64,000 bases of DNA. It comes from an uncultured Porticoccus sp. (GTDB lineage Bacteria; Pseudomonadota; Gammaproteobacteria; Pseudomonadales; Porticoccaceae). Shown here piece by piece: positions 30,401 through 40,040 of this stretch; within the stretch, counting starts at the first letter, position 1; every line of letters starts with the position of its first letter. The notes under the pieces are model-generated. The model saw only the letters and a list, made by a program, of their open reading frames with translations. It was not told the origin of the DNA and searched no databases. Position numbers and translations under genes: made by a program. The stretch is taken from positions 233,410 through 297,409 of the forward strand of contig NZ_CAJXST010000005.1 in the NCBI RefSeq assembly GCF_913061305.1, read 5' to 3'.

Positions 30401-31130
30401 TCGAAAACGGCCTGGCGTGAGCCAGTGAGTTCCAGAAGGCTTCGGGAGTTTGACCCGACAGCGTGCGGCCACTGGCATCTGTAATCGTGCCGGAAATCAT
30501 TAGGGGCAGTTCGGTGTCGAGCTTTTCAAAAACAGCCTGTACCGCAAAAACTGCCGCTTTGGCATTCAGTGTATCGAACACAGTCTCGATCAGGATAATG
30601 TCAGAGCCACCGGCAATCAGTCCTTCAGTGGCTTCCATATAGGCGGTCACCAGTTCATCAAAGCTAGTGTTTCTCGCGCCAGGATCGTTGACGTCCGGCG
30701 ATATGGAGCAGGTGCGGCTGGTGGGGCCTATGACGCCGGCTACCCAGCGGGGCTTTTCCGGTGTGGCGATGGCATCACAGGCTTCTCGGGCAATCCTGGC
30801 TCCCGCTTCGTTCAGCTCCCGGGCCAGAGATTCCATGCCGTAGTCCGTCATGGATACGGCGGTGGAGTTAAAGGTGTTGGTCTCGATAATATCCGCACCG
30901 GCTTCGAGGTAGGCCTCGTGAAGCGCACGAATCACCTCGGGTTGCGTCAGTGTGAGCAAATCATTGTTGCCGGCTACATCCTGTGACCAGTCGGCGAAGC
31001 GTTCACCCCGGTAATCGGACTCGGTAAAACGATGGGACTGGATCATGGTGCCCATGCCGCCATCCAGAATCAGAATGCGTTGTGTTGCTGCCCGGTGAAG
31101 AGCGTCGATGTGAGTTTGCCGATTATTCAA
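27438..31130 (-). CDS. metH: Cobalamin-dependent methionine synthase
   Basis: Transfers a methyl group from 5-methyltetrahydrofolate via cobalamin to homocysteine. 1230 residues, full length, with four modules: homocysteine-binding with zinc Cys in [11 protein letters not shown] and [11 protein letters not shown] (1-330); pterin-binding (about 350-650); cobalamin-binding with [14 protein letters not shown], where the axial His is near 759; and the SAM-dependent reactivation domain (about 900-1230, [12 protein letters not shown]). It is followed by DUF2970. No cobalamin riboswitch is evident in the 198 bp upstream. The gene starts opposite nfuA, in a shared intergenic region. Confidence 0.98.
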   Translation of the reverse strand: MNNRQTHIDALHRAATQRILILDGGMGTMIQSHRFTESDYRGERFADWSQDVAGNNDLLTLTQPEVIRALHEAYLEAGADIIETNTFNSTAVSMTDYGMESLARELNEAGARIAREACDAIATPEKPRWVAGVIGPTSRTCSISPDVNDPGARNTSFDELVTAYMEATEGLIAGGSDIILIETVFDTLNAKAAVFAVQAVFEKLDTELPLMISGTITDASGRTLSGQTPEAFWNSLAHARPFSIGLNCALGAKELRPHIEELSRVANTLVSAHPNAGLPNEFGEYDESAAEMAEIVEEFAQSGLINILGGCCGTTPDHIRAIAEAVATKAIRQVPEIAPACRLSGLEAFNITDESLFVNVGERCNVTGSARFKSLVMNGDYDTALQVARQQVEDGAQIIDVNMDEGMLDAVEAMTTFLKLVASEPDISRIPLMIDSSKWHVIEAGLKWAQGKCVVNSISLKEGEASFIEQAKLCLRYGAAVVVMAFDEDGQADNLERRKKICQRCYDILVNQVGFPPQDIIFDPNVFAVATGIDEHNNYAMDFIEASSWITRNLPHALISGGISNVSFSFRGNNPVREAIHSVFLYHAIKAGLRMGIVNAGQLAVYSDLPDELRDRVEDVILNRHAEATENLLNIAEKYRGDGSGTERKEDLEWRSWPVKKRLEHSLVKGITSYIEEDTEAARQESERPLHVIEGPLMDGMNVVGDLFSEGKMFLPQVVKSARVMKQAVAYLQPFIEAEKEEDAQANGKILMATVKGDVHDIGKNIVGVVLRCNNYEVIDLGVMVPADKIIDTALKESVDIIGLSGLITPSLDEMVHIASELERRQLNFPLLIGGATTSKAHTAVKIDPKYQRNQTVYVPDASRAVGVASKLLSKDLRDAFVADLQLEYEQVRHRTANRKPRGTILTYKEARKAGLKTDWSKYQPAVPGKLGVQVMEDYPLEDLVEMIDWTPFFITWGLSGKYPKILDDDRVGEAARNLFADAKDMLRKLIDGKLIKARGVFGLWPANTVNADDIEVYADESRSDVIGTLHQIRQQTRKPGAPPQMMSLADYVAPKDTAIQDYIGAFAVTAGIGADELAREYEANGDDYNSIMVKALADRFAEAFAERLHQRVRTEFWGYAADEALDTEALIKEAYRGIRPAPGYPACPDHSEKETLFRLLDATATTGISLTESFAMLPAASVSGFYFSHPQAKYFNTGKIQRDQLESLAERKGVPVAQMERWLSPVLED

Positions 31131-31258
31131 GGTGTGTTTCTCTGTAACTGGGGGTAAACAAGGGGCTGCATTCTAGCAGATTTATCAGCTGGTTCTCAGC
31201 TTGCCGGGCACCTGGTTCTACCGGTGGACTGTGTCCGGGTAAAAAGTTCGGTGTTTGA

Positions 31259-31287
31259 TTGTCGCGTTCAAGCAAGGCTGTTAGAAT
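31259..31287 (+). promoter_or_regulatory. Probable nfuA promoter
   Basis: A -35-like TTGTCG (31259-31264) and a -10-like TAGAAT (31282-31287) have a 17-bp spacer. The -10 partly overlaps the IscR-like site that follows, which fits repression by IscR. Confidence 0.5.
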
Positions 31288-31310
31288 ACATGACTAAATT
31301 AGTCAGGTAT
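31286..31310 (+). promoter_or_regulatory. IscR type 1-like binding site
   Basis: A 25-bp element whose core TGACT-n4-AGTCAGGTAT matches the Fe-S-dependent IscR type 1 consensus at nearly every conserved position. It lies 18 bp before the nfuA ATG and over the -10/start region, the usual place for repression by holo-IscR. nfuA in Pseudomonas is known to be under IscR control. iscR itself is outside the window. Confidence 0.8.
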
Positions 31311-31328
31311 ATCTATCAGGTTGTTCTT

Positions 31329-31910
31329 ATGCTGAGTATCACTATCACCGAATCCGCCGAACAGTATCTGGCGGGACTGTTGGCCAAGCAGGATTGCGAA
31401 GGCATCGGTATCCGTATGTTCGTCACCGATCCGGGCACACCGAAGGCAGAAACCTGTATTGCCTACTGTCGTCCAGGTGAAGAGCAGGAGAAGGATGAGG
31501 TGATGGAACTTGACAGTTTCAGGGCGTATTTTGATCACCGCAGTCTGCCTTTTCTTGAAGATGCCAAGGTGGATTATGCCGACGAGAAGTTTGGTGGGCA
31601 GTTGACCATCAGGGCACCCAATTCACGCATGCCCAGGGTCAGTGACGACAGCCCGCTTGAAGACAGAATTAACTACCTGCTTTACAACGAAATCAATCCT
31701 GGACTGGCAGCCCACGGCGGGGTCATCAGTCTTGAAGAAATTGTAGACAATGTGGCTGTACTGCGTTTCGGTGGCGGATGCCAGGGCTGCGGCATGGCCG
31801 ATGTGACCCTCAAGGAAGGTGTGGAGAAGACCATGCTGGAAAAAATTCCTGAGCTCAAAGGTATCAGGGATGTCACTGATCACTCTGATCGGAGCCAGGC
31901 TTATATCTAG
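31329..31910 (+). CDS. nfuA: Fe-S biogenesis protein NfuA
   Basis: Carries a 4Fe-4S cluster to target apo-proteins. 193 residues. The N-terminal A-type-carrier-like domain ([17 protein letters not shown]) is followed by a C-terminal Nfu domain with the cluster-binding CxxC in [11 protein letters not shown] (about 152-155) and VTLKEGVEK. The ATG at 31329 gives the standard N-terminus; longer upstream frames run through the promoter and IscR-like site. Regulated by iron-sulfur status, by the evidence of that site. A weak hairpin with a T5 run (31915-31932) may be its terminator. Confidence 0.96.
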   Translation: MLSITITESAEQYLAGLLAKQDCEGIGIRMFVTDPGTPKAETCIAYCRPGEEQEKDEVMELDSFRAYFDHRSLPFLEDAKVDYADEKFGGQLTIRAPNSRMPRVSDDSPLEDRINYLLYNEINPGLAAHGGVISLEEIVDNVAVLRFGGGCQGCGMADVTLKEGVEKTMLEKIPELKGIRDVTDHSDRSQAYI

Positions 31911-31914
31911 AACC

Positions 31915-31932
31915 GCACCACAAGTGCTTTTT
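31915..31932 (+). terminator. Weak terminator candidate after nfuA
   Basis: A 4-bp stem (GCAC/GTGC), a 5-nt loop and a T5 run lie just after the nfuA stop. The short stem makes this tentative. Confidence 0.3.
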
Positions 31933-32005
31933 ATATATACTGATGCTGTGAACTTGAAATAATAATCCAGCAGCTGGTTCTCAATAGGCCGGTAAGGAGC
32001 ATCAA

Positions 32006-32596
32006 ATGCCCAGGCTGCCAGAGTTTGATCGGGAAGAGGTTCTCGATAACGCACTGTCTTTGTTTTGGTCGGATGGATATGAAGCCAGTTCCATCAGTAA
32101 ACTTCTCAGGGCGATGAACCTCAATAGAGGTAGTCTCTACAGCGCTTTCGGTAGTAAAGCCTTGTTGTTCAGTACAGTGCTTGACCATTATATGGCCTAT
32201 CTTCAGTGCCATTTATTTAACTGTACACTGGTCAGTGTCGAAGATCCCTGTGAGGCAATCACCTCTTTTTTTGACAAAGCATTCTTTGAACCCGACCAGA
32301 GTCAGTTAGCCAATGGCTGTTTGTTTTTCAACGCGATCTCCGAACTCAGTAATAATGAGCCTGAGCTGGCCGGTAAAGCCCGGGAATCGGTCCACTGGAT
32401 TCGTCAATTATTCTATACCCGGTTGTTGGAGGCGAAACAGTTGGGGAAGGTCGATTCCGGGCAGGATATTGAAGGGTTGGCCGACTACCTGATTGCGCTT
32501 GTGGCAGGTTTGCGCACTCTGTGTAAATCCGGTGCCAATACAGCGGTATTGAGGCGGGTCATTGATGCCGGGCTGAGTACGGCTTTTACTCGATAG
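32006..32596 (+). CDS. TetR/AcrR-family transcriptional regulator
   Basis: 196 residues. The N-terminal helix-turn-helix (about 10-55) shows the TetR pattern FDREEVLDNALSLFWSDGYEASSISKLLRAM, then NRGSLYSAFGSKALLFSTVL. The C-terminal part is a ligand-binding domain with no sequence hint of the ligand; two Cys near 72 and 76 and one near 104 are noted. TetR proteins usually control a neighbouring gene, but nfuA (upstream, same strand) and the convergent DAHP synthase gene are unlikely targets, so the regulon is unknown. Closest subfamily appears to be the YdeS/AcuR type (TetR_C_16-like); this is tentative. Confidence 0.88.
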   Translation: MPRLPEFDREEVLDNALSLFWSDGYEASSISKLLRAMNLNRGSLYSAFGSKALLFSTVLDHYMAYLQCHLFNCTLVSVEDPCEAITSFFDKAFFEPDQSQLANGCLFFNAISELSNNEPELAGKARESVHWIRQLFYTRLLEAKQLGKVDSGQDIEGLADYLIALVAGLRTLCKSGANTAVLRRVIDAGLSTAFTR

Positions 32597-32614
32597 ATTA
32601 TGATAAAAAACATC

Positions 32615-32642
32615 AAAAAACGGGCTGTTAGGCCCGTTTTTT
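32615..32642. terminator. Bidirectional intrinsic terminator between tetR and DAHP synthase
   Basis: A CGGGC/GCCCG stem (32621-32625, 32632-32636) is extended by A6/T6 on either side. It serves the tetR gene on the plus strand and the DAHP synthase gene on the minus strand. Confidence 0.85.
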
Positions 32643-32671
32643 AATGTTGTATAGAGAGATGGGGGTATTGC

Positions 32672-33736
32672 TTAGCGGTGTGGTAAAACTGCCTTGAGCT
32701 TGTTGTGCACATCGCGCAATGCCTCTTCCGTGGTCTCCCAGTCTATACAGGCATCGGTGATTGATACCCCGTATTCGAGATCACTCAGGTCGGCAGGTAT
32801 TTTCTGGTTGCCCGATTTCAGGTTGCTCTCGATCATCAGACCGATAATCGATTGATTCCCCTCCAGGATCTGATTGCTCACATTTTCCATGACCAGCGTC
32901 TGCAGGTCATGATTTTTGTTGGAGTTGGCGTGACTGCAATCCACCATAATATTTGGGGTAATACCCGCCTTGTTCAGTTCCTGTTCTGCCAGATTGACAC
33001 TGACGGAATCATAATTGGGTTTGCCGTCACCTCCCCGCAATACCACATGGGCATAGGGATTACCTGCGGTGGTAACAATGGCCACGCTGCCTTCGGCATT
33101 GATACCGAGAAAACGGTGGGGGCTGGCAACGGATTTCAGTGCGTTGATGGCGACACTCAGGCTGCCATCAGTGCCGTTTTTGAAGCCAACGGCGCACGAC
33201 AGCCCGGAAGCCATTTCCCGATGGGTCTGGGATTCGGTCGTTCTCGCACCGATGGCAGACCAGGAAATCAAATCCTGAATGTATTGCGGAGAAATGGGAT
33301 CGAGCGCTTCGGTCGCAGTAGGCAAGCCCAGCTCGGCAATATCCAGTAACAGCTTGCGCCCCACATGCAGCCCCTCGGATATCTTGAAGGAGTCATTCAG
33401 GTAGGGGTCGTTGATTAGCCCCTTCCAGCCGGTGGTGGTGCGGGGTTTTTCAAAATACACACGCATGACAATAAATAGCGAATCACTGACCTCATCGGCC
33501 AGTTTCTTCAGTCGTGCGGCATAATCCAGCGCAGCTTTGGTGTCATGAATAGAGCAGGGCCCGACGACCACAAGAATTCGGTGATCCTTGTGGTTCAGGA
33601 TATTCTGAATGACTTGGCGGCCCTCGGTGATGGTTTTTCGGGCAGCATCGGACAGGGGCAATTCCTGTTTCAAATCTCTTGGCGTGATCAGCACATCCTG
33701 AGAGAGAATATTAATGTTATCAACGGCGTTGGTCAT
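32672..33736 (-). CDS. aroG: 3-deoxy-7-phosphoheptulonate synthase, class I (AroF/AroG type)
   Basis: First step of aromatic amino acid synthesis: phosphoenolpyruvate plus erythrose 4-phosphate gives DAHP. 354 residues, class I alpha. Motifs: VVVGPCSIHD (about 55-64, metal-binding Cys), FEKPRTTTGWKGLINDP, SWSAIGARTTESQTHREMASGL, GVSITDACIDWE at the C-terminus. The N-terminal segment IDNINILSQDVLITPRDLKQELPLS-like region is the regulatory extension; whether Phe or Tyr inhibits it cannot be read, so the symbol is by similarity. Single gene, ended by the bidirectional terminator at 32615-32642. Confidence 0.95.
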   Translation of the reverse strand: MTNAVDNINILSQDVLITPRDLKQELPLSDAARKTITEGRQVIQNILNHKDHRILVVVGPCSIHDTKAALDYAARLKKLADEVSDSLFIVMRVYFEKPRTTTGWKGLINDPYLNDSFKISEGLHVGRKLLLDIAELGLPTATEALDPISPQYIQDLISWSAIGARTTESQTHREMASGLSCAVGFKNGTDGSLSVAINALKSVASPHRFLGINAEGSVAIVTTAGNPYAHVVLRGGDGKPNYDSVSVNLAEQELNKAGITPNIMVDCSHANSNKNHDLQTLVMENVSNQILEGNQSIIGLMIESNLKSGNQKIPADLSDLEYGVSITDACIDWETTEEALRDVHNKLKAVLPHR

Positions 33737-33865
33737 TGGTTTCTCGAATCGATAAGGGTTCAGTCAGCAAGCTATTCTACATGAAACTCCGGGTGCTTTG
33801 GCACTCTACAGGCCCTGCGGAGAGGAAGATGCTGTCTCCGGGGGCGGCAAGTCACTAAAAAATAC

Positions 33866-36800
33866 TCAGGGAATGGTCTCGATTGCCTGCAGTAAAGGAA
33901 AATACAGCGCTTTCCTGATGGGTGTGGCAGTGGGTTCCTCGAACAGCCGGGCGTAGCGCTGAAGTTGTTCCTGATATTGAGCCACTTGTTGCTTCAGAAA
34001 TTGTTGGTCTGATTGCCCTACTGCCGGGGCGGCGGTTTTGTAATCGATGATCCAGCGGATGCCCCCGTCGACAAAACTTCGATCGACGACAGCCGTTTTC
34101 GGTTCTCCGTTCGGTGCCATGTAGCCAATAGCCAGTTCGGTGGCGCTATCGGGATGCCGATTGTCCAGAATCCACCTGGCTGTGGGATCGGTGAGACAGT
34201 TTTCTACAGCCTGTGCCAATACCGCCAGTGGCGCTGTGGTGTCATGTAGTCCGAGCTGCCGTAGCTGAATCTTCCAGAAAGGCATGCGTTGCTGGATGGT
34301 CGCTGTGGACCATTGGTCAATACCGTCAATAACTATCTGCTGCAGAATACGGTGTAATACGGTACCGGTATGGCGAGCTTCCGGTGCCTTGTTGCCACTG
34401 CCCAGCTCATTGGGCGCTACAGCTGCCTCCACCGCGGTTGGTGAGGTCGGTGTAGCTCCCGTTGTTGGCGGCCATCCCCAACCAGCTGGTAGGCGGCGCA
34501 GAGAGCTGAGTACCGTTTCATGGGCGCGTACAGGTGTGTTTTCCTCGGGTGGGTAGTCGTGCCACTGAATCCACGTGGATCTGGTTTCAAAGTCGGTTTT
34601 CAGCGCTGGCCAAAGGCTATCCAGCAGGCTGCCGGCTGTTGGGTTGTCACCAGACATGGTGCAGAGCAGATGCAGATGATCAATGGCGCGGGTGGTCGCA
34701 ACATAAAGGATCCGCGCGGTTTCGAGTTTGATTTTCAGTTTTCGCTCGCGGTTCAGGAACTGATAAAGCGGGTCATTCTGCTGGTCCGCCCGGAACAGTG
34801 GGCTGATGAGCAGTTGATTATCACCGCTACTGCTGGTGCGCTCCTGCCACAACAGCAATTGCTTGTCTTCTCCCCGGGGTTTGCGGTTCAGACCAGGCAG
34901 GATAACGGTATCAAACTCCAGTCCCTTGGCTTTGTGTATGGTCATCACATGGAGCGTACTGTCCGATCCGACATCGGCTTTGGCGTAGAGCGATTTGACC
35001 GCTTTTTCAAAGGTGGGCCAGTGCTCGATACTTCCCGCAGACTCGTGTTTTTCCAGCAAGTCCAGATACTGGTCACAGTGTTGCTGATCTGTGATGGAGT
35101 TCAGTGCAACCGCACCCCCGAGTGCGCGCCAGGTTCCCTCAATCCAGCACCGCAGGGGCAGTCGCTGGCGTTGTTGCCAGGCAGCCGTCAGTGTTTCCCC
35201 CACCCGTTGGAGAATTTGCCGGCCGCCTGACGATAATCCCGGTATTGCTGTTATGCGCGACAATTGCCCCAGCAATAGTGGGAAACGTTCCCGAGCTGTT
35301 TCAGGATAGTCACCAACGGGTTCCGCCACGCTGATCGCCAGGAGATCTGCCATGTCCAGTCCGCACCAGGGTGCCCTGAGCACAGCCAGCCAGGCAATCC
35401 GGTCAGCAGGTGACAGGAGTGCGCGGGTCAGGGACATCAGGTCGACCACGGGCATGCGGTTGCCGAGGGGGTCAATATCGGTTGCCTGCCAGTGGTGTCC
35501 TGCCTCCCGGAGTGCTGCAAGAATGTCGGGCAGCTGGGTGCGGGTGCGGACCAGTATGGCGATCGAACCCTGTGGGTTACGTTTTTTGGCGGCATTGACC
35601 AGTGCCACTATCCGCGATGCTTCAGCGCTGTTGTCAGGCGCATTGATGAAGGCATCCAGAGTGACCGGCTGCTCCGGTAGAGCACCATGAAAAGCAGTGG
35701 CGGGGCTGTAACTGACGGCGCCGCGACCTATCTCGTCGCGTGCCGGAAAAATATGGGGAAAGGCGTCGTTCACCCAGTGGATGAGATTTTCCTGGGAGCG
35801 AAAGTTGACCTGTAAATCCAGTGCTTCGAGTTGCAGTTGGCCGATGGGCAGTGTCCGAGCCTCCAGGAACAAACCTACATTGGCGTTGCGGAAACTGTAC
35901 AGCGATTGCATGGCATCGCCGACGATAAACAGCGTGCGGCCATCACCCTGCTCCCAGCCTGCGATAAGGCGGCGCAAAATATCAAACTGTACCGATGAGG
36001 TATCCTGAAATTCGTCGGTGAGAATATGTTTTATCTGGTAATCCAGCCGCAGTGCGAGGTCGGTTGGCTCATCCTCCGGGCCCAATGCGCGGAGGGCGGC
36101 CAGGGTGATCTCGGTAAAATCGCACACCCTGTGCTGCTGGAAATGCAGGCTCAGTGCCGCCGCCAGGGTGGGGAGTAAATAGGTCAGTGCATTGAGTGCC
36201 AGCCACTGATTTTCTTCATAGCGGGGCGCGGGCAGTGCTCGAATATCTTCCAACAGGTCTTTCAGGCCGCTGATGGCCTGCAGTTGATCGACCAACTCGC
36301 CATAGCTCGCCTTTTGCTGTTTGGCCAGGATCTTGTCGCCGTTGACCTCGGTTGGAAAGCCCGTGTTCTTGTCCACGCGGCTCCGCCATTTTAAATCCTT
36401 GGTCAGCAAGAGCTCACAAATGCCCAGCCAGATGGGTAACTCTTCGGCGGAGTGACCGGGTAACCCTGTCATCCCCTTGCACCACCGGAGAGACAGATCA
36501 TTTTTCTCCAGTGGCAGTTGGCTGCCGGCATAATCAGCCAGCAGGGCCAGTTCGCTGGCGAAGGGGGCCAGAAGATTGGCTGTTGCGGTCAATGTTTCTT
36601 CAATCACATTGTTCAGGAATGATTCCAGGTAATCCCGGGCATCCCTGCTACTGAACATATGGGACAGCCACTGCTCGCGTTTTTTCAGTAATGCGATCAG
36701 CAGCTGCTCCAGCTTGTCGAGGTCGTTATCCAGATGCTGGAGGAGGGTTTCCACCGCCTGCCCCAGGGATGTTTGCTGTTCCAGCTCACGGAGCAGCCAT

Positions 36801-37264
36801 TCGGCAATGACCAGGCGAAAGTGGGGTTCTGGATCTTCCAGGGGCTCGGCATAGTCGCCGATACCACTTTCCAGGCCCAGTTGCTGGGCGAGGTTGAGGC
36901 AAAAGCCATCAATGGTCTGGATCCGCAAGCGGTTGGGGGACTGCAGGAGCTGCCAGTTTTTTTCCCGGTCTCTGGCAAGGGCCGCGGTAGCGAGTTGCAG
37001 TGTGGCCTGCTGGTGGTCGCTGTCCGGCAGAGAATGACTATCTGCCATTGTCAGTGCCTGAATAATGCGATGTCGCATTTCACCCGCCGCTTTCCGGGTA
37101 AAGGTCATGCAGAGAATTTCTTCCGGTGCTTCCACCGTTGCCAGTAACCCCAATACCCGCTGGGTAAGCAGTTCTGTCTTGCCGGAACCAGCCGGTGCGG
37201 CAACCGCAAAGGATCGTTCCGGATCCAGTGCCCGCTGGCGTTGTGCCGCATCTGCTACGGTCAT
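33866..37264 (-). CDS. addA: AddA-like UvrD-family helicase/exonuclease subunit
   Basis: 1132 residues. Acts in repair of double-strand breaks as part of a RecBCD/AddAB-like complex. N-terminal SF1 helicase with Walker A APAGSGKTELLTQR (about 23-36), LTDEFQDTSSVQFDIL (Walker B), VNFRSQENL, and motif V/VI MTIHKAKGLEFDTVILPGLNRKPRG and VATTRAID. The C-terminal nuclease domain keeps the PD-(D/E)xK core in RWIIDYKTA. The start at 37264 overlaps the end of the AddB-like gene by 4 bp, so the two are coupled. Taken together they replace RecBCD in many Cellvibrionales; that use is established for related proteins, not for this one. Confidence 0.93.
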   Translation of the reverse strand: MTVADAAQRQRALDPERSFAVAAPAGSGKTELLTQRVLGLLATVEAPEEILCMTFTRKAAGEMRHRIIQALTMADSHSLPDSDHQQATLQLATAALARDREKNWQLLQSPNRLRIQTIDGFCLNLAQQLGLESGIGDYAEPLEDPEPHFRLVIAEWLLRELEQQTSLGQAVETLLQHLDNDLDKLEQLLIALLKKREQWLSHMFSSRDARDYLESFLNNVIEETLTATANLLAPFASELALLADYAGSQLPLEKNDLSLRWCKGMTGLPGHSAEELPIWLGICELLLTKDLKWRSRVDKNTGFPTEVNGDKILAKQQKASYGELVDQLQAISGLKDLLEDIRALPAPRYEENQWLALNALTYLLPTLAAALSLHFQQHRVCDFTEITLAALRALGPEDEPTDLALRLDYQIKHILTDEFQDTSSVQFDILRRLIAGWEQGDGRTLFIVGDAMQSLYSFRNANVGLFLEARTLPIGQLQLEALDLQVNFRSQENLIHWVNDAFPHIFPARDEIGRGAVSYSPATAFHGALPEQPVTLDAFINAPDNSAEASRIVALVNAAKKRNPQGSIAILVRTRTQLPDILAALREAGHHWQATDIDPLGNRMPVVDLMSLTRALLSPADRIAWLAVLRAPWCGLDMADLLAISVAEPVGDYPETARERFPLLLGQLSRITAIPGLSSGGRQILQRVGETLTAAWQQRQRLPLRCWIEGTWRALGGAVALNSITDQQHCDQYLDLLEKHESAGSIEHWPTFEKAVKSLYAKADVGSDSTLHVMTIHKAKGLEFDTVILPGLNRKPRGEDKQLLLWQERTSSSGDNQLLISPLFRADQQNDPLYQFLNRERKLKIKLETARILYVATTRAIDHLHLLCTMSGDNPTAGSLLDSLWPALKTDFETRSTWIQWHDYPPEENTPVRAHETVLSSLRRLPAGWGWPPTTGATPTSPTAVEAAVAPNELGSGNKAPEARHTGTVLHRILQQIVIDGIDQWSTATIQQRMPFWKIQLRQLGLHDTTAPLAVLAQAVENCLTDPTARWILDNRHPDSATELAIGYMAPNGEPKTAVVDRSFVDGGIRWIIDYKTAAPAVGQSDQQFLKQQVAQYQEQLQRYARLFEEPTATPIRKALYFPLLQAIETIP

Positions 37265-39954
37265 ACCTCGTCCTCATCTGCAAATAGCTGCTGCCTTTCT
37301 GCGACCCGGTTCAGCGGTTCAAGCTCGGTCTGATACCGCAGGGCATAATCGCCATGGAAAGAGACAGCGGCATAGCCGGCCTTGAACTCGCCCGCCAGGG
37401 TAGCCGCAGCCTGTTGCCAATGATCCATCAGGGCCTGCCAGCTTTCCGGCTCGTTCTTTTTGCCCTTGGGTGGAGCTACCCCCGCCAGCAGGCCGTCGGT
37501 CTCGGAATAGCCGGTAAACAGAGGTTCCGATGGGTTGATGAGGGCAAAGCAAATAGCCGATGCGGGTGTTTCGCTGCACAATAAATAAAGCGGTAGCTGG
37601 AGATCATCCGGGCGATCTCCCAGCCACTGGCCGGTCGCCGCTTTGCCAGTTTTGTAGTCAATAATGACCGTCTGGCCATCAGCCAACTGATCAATCCGGT
37701 CGATGACCAAATGTAGCGGTAAGCCACAAAACTGCGTATTTTCGTGCTTTTCGAGTGCGGCCACGCTGAAGGGTGGCCGCTGTTTCTCAACGGTTAGCCA
37801 TTGTTTCAGTAACCCTGCCAACCGTTGTTGTTCGATGCGGGTAAACGCCTTGCCGAACAGGTCTGCCCGTCGCATCTGCCAGGGTTTCAGGGCAGTATTG
37901 ACGGTTGAGTCAATCAATGAAGCCAGCTCCGGTTCGGACAGTGCCAGCAACTGTTGCTGATTTTCCAGGTGTTGCCAGAGTTGCCTCAGGCATTCGTGAA
38001 TCAATGAGCCGCGATCCCCGGCATTGAGGCCGATAGAGGGCTCCCGGGGTTGCTCTGCCCCCAGTCGGTGAATGGCAAAGGCGTTGAAGGGGCAGCTGGC
38101 CTGATTTTTCAGGATACGGGTGCCACCTCTAACAGCTTCTTTTGCTGTATCGAGCGGTGGGGCAAACTCACAGGAAACCGGTTCCAGCGTGACAAAATCC
38201 GTAACCTGACCGGTTTTCCGGGGCAGTTTATCCGGTTCGATTTTCGCCACGCCAGCAATCAGGTTGGTGGGTTGCAGCTGCTGGTCACCGTCAAACTGGC
38301 TGTAGCTCAGGATGACTTTGGGCGCCGCTTTCATCAGATTGACCAGTTGCCGTTCTGCCAGTTCGCGTTCTCGCCCGGGGTCAGTTCTCGGCATGCCAAA
38401 TTCTCGCTGCAGGCCAACCGGTAACAGCGGGTTGAGCGCTGTGGGTTGTGGCCAACGGCGGTTGTCCAGGCCCATGATCCAGAGGTGATCAAAATGCAGT
38501 CCCGCACCTTCGAGAAACCCCAGAACCTGAATGCTGCTATCGGGTGTTTCTGCCTGGAAAATGGTGCCATAGGCCAGTTGTTGGAGCTGTTGCAGTGCCT
38601 CGTTCAGATTTACCTTGCAGTTCAGCTGATCCAGTGACTGGTATTGTTCCAGCATGTCCAGCCAATGCTGTCGCTGCTGATATTCCTCGCTGTCCAGTGT
38701 ACGTTCACCGGGCCAGCCCAGCGTGGTCAACTGTTGTTGAAACAGTGTCAGCCATGCAGAGAATCCGGCAGTCGCCGGCAATGCCCGACGCAGGACGTCC
38801 ATTTGTGACAATTGTTGGCTCATGGCGGAGCCGGTGATCTTTTCCACCTCACTGACCAGATGGCGGAATTCACTGCTACGGAGAGAGACTCTGCCCTGTT
38901 TGCGCAGCAATAGCTCCGCTTTGGCCCTCGGTTCGGGAGACAGGCCACTCCAAAAGGGCGCGTTGAGCATACGGCAAAAATCCGTCAGCGGTAATTCGGC
39001 CCGATTGAGCGTCAACAGTAGTAATGCTGAGGCGATCAGTGGTGTTTCAGCGAGCGGTATGCCCGCCGACAAGTTAAAGGGGGCGCTGGCTCTCAACTGC
39101 CCCGGTGCACCGTAACCCGGTTGCAGGCGGGTTCGCAGAAGGCGCGCAATTTTGTTGCGCAGTTTCGGCAGCTCCGGAACAAGGATACCAATGCGGGCTT
39201 CAGGCGCGGCCAGATAATGGGCCACTGCCCAGTCGGCGGCGGCAGTCAGCTCAGCCTGTTCATCGTATAGCGCGACCTGTTGCGGCTGCGACTGAACGGG
39301 TTCCGTCTCGCTAAAAGCGAGGTTATTGCTGATGCCTTCAAGCAGTTTGCGGTGCAAGGGGGTCAGGTTATCAAACCCGCAGAGTGTTACGGTTGGAATG
39401 GCGGGCAGGATCCCGCAGCTATAGGCCCGCTGGAGTATTTTTACCTTATCGGCTGATGTGATGAGGCTGTGTTGCCTGAGCTTTTCGCGAAAATGACTGA
39501 TCCACCGCCACAGCAGTGGTGCTTCCTGCTGTAGACGGGTATCCGGTACCAGATAGTTCTGGATGTTGGCATAACTGTTACTCGCCAATCTGGAAAAATT
39601 CGCCGGCAATACCGTGGCGGGTCGCTCGCGGTCTTCTGCAACCACCTGCTCCCAGAGGAATAACTCCATGGCAGTACTCAGTCCGGAACCCGCTGCTGCC
39701 TCGATGAAACCGGCGTCACAGCAGCGCAGCCACTGTTCATGGACCCATTGTTCCAGGGCATAAACTTCGGGTGCCGACCAGTGCAGAGTGCAGGAATGTT
39801 GCGAAAAGCCCCAGGCCTGGCGGATTTTGCTGGCCAGTCGATTGTTGGGCGTAAGAATCAGCGCGCCGTTACCGAGGTCTTCCCTGAGCGGGCCAATGTC
39901 AAAAAGCGGGCGCATCATGGTGGGTTTCTTTGTTATCCTTGAATCATCTTTCAT
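37261..39954 (-). CDS. addB: AddB-like PD-(D/E)xK nuclease (double-strand break repair)
   Basis: 897 residues from the ATG at 39954. The N-terminal two-thirds is a UvrD-like helicase fold without an intact Walker motif (LILTPNNRLASKIRQAWG near the start). The C-terminal nuclease shows LHLVIDRIDQLADGQTVIIDYKTG with the Asp/Lys catalytic residues, and NQASCPFNAFAIHRLGA, matching the proteobacterial DNA-repair family (TIGR03623). Start: GAGGG lies 10 nt before 39954; an ATG pair at 39918 is an alternative, and a longer frame from 40062 would run into the rmuC start. It overlaps AddA by 4 bp. A helper in AddAB-type end resection. Confidence 0.9.
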   Translation of the reverse strand: MKDDSRITKKPTMMRPLFDIGPLREDLGNGALILTPNNRLASKIRQAWGFSQHSCTLHWSAPEVYALEQWVHEQWLRCCDAGFIEAAAGSGLSTAMELFLWEQVVAEDRERPATVLPANFSRLASNSYANIQNYLVPDTRLQQEAPLLWRWISHFREKLRQHSLITSADKVKILQRAYSCGILPAIPTVTLCGFDNLTPLHRKLLEGISNNLAFSETEPVQSQPQQVALYDEQAELTAAADWAVAHYLAAPEARIGILVPELPKLRNKIARLLRTRLQPGYGAPGQLRASAPFNLSAGIPLAETPLIASALLLLTLNRAELPLTDFCRMLNAPFWSGLSPEPRAKAELLLRKQGRVSLRSSEFRHLVSEVEKITGSAMSQQLSQMDVLRRALPATAGFSAWLTLFQQQLTTLGWPGERTLDSEEYQQRQHWLDMLEQYQSLDQLNCKVNLNEALQQLQQLAYGTIFQAETPDSSIQVLGFLEGAGLHFDHLWIMGLDNRRWPQPTALNPLLPVGLQREFGMPRTDPGRERELAERQLVNLMKAAPKVILSYSQFDGDQQLQPTNLIAGVAKIEPDKLPRKTGQVTDFVTLEPVSCEFAPPLDTAKEAVRGGTRILKNQASCPFNAFAIHRLGAEQPREPSIGLNAGDRGSLIHECLRQLWQHLENQQQLLALSEPELASLIDSTVNTALKPWQMRRADLFGKAFTRIEQQRLAGLLKQWLTVEKQRPPFSVAALEKHENTQFCGLPLHLVIDRIDQLADGQTVIIDYKTGKAATGQWLGDRPDDLQLPLYLLCSETPASAICFALINPSEPLFTGYSETDGLLAGVAPPKGKKNEPESWQALMDHWQQAAATLAGEFKAGYAAVSFHGDYALRYQTELEPLNRVAERQQLFADEDEV

Positions 39955-40040
39955 GATCGCACAACCCTCAATGTTTACCAAAACAGTGCTGTGATGGTGT
40001 TGTTTGACAGCGCTGAAATTTTTTGTACCCGGGAAACGCC

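Noticed and set aside
31131..31328. A cobalamin riboswitch before metH
   Set aside because: The leader is too short and no B12-box-like sequence was seen.
34520..35230. A 236-codon plus-strand frame opposite the AddA-like gene
   Set aside because: Shadow of a confident helicase gene.
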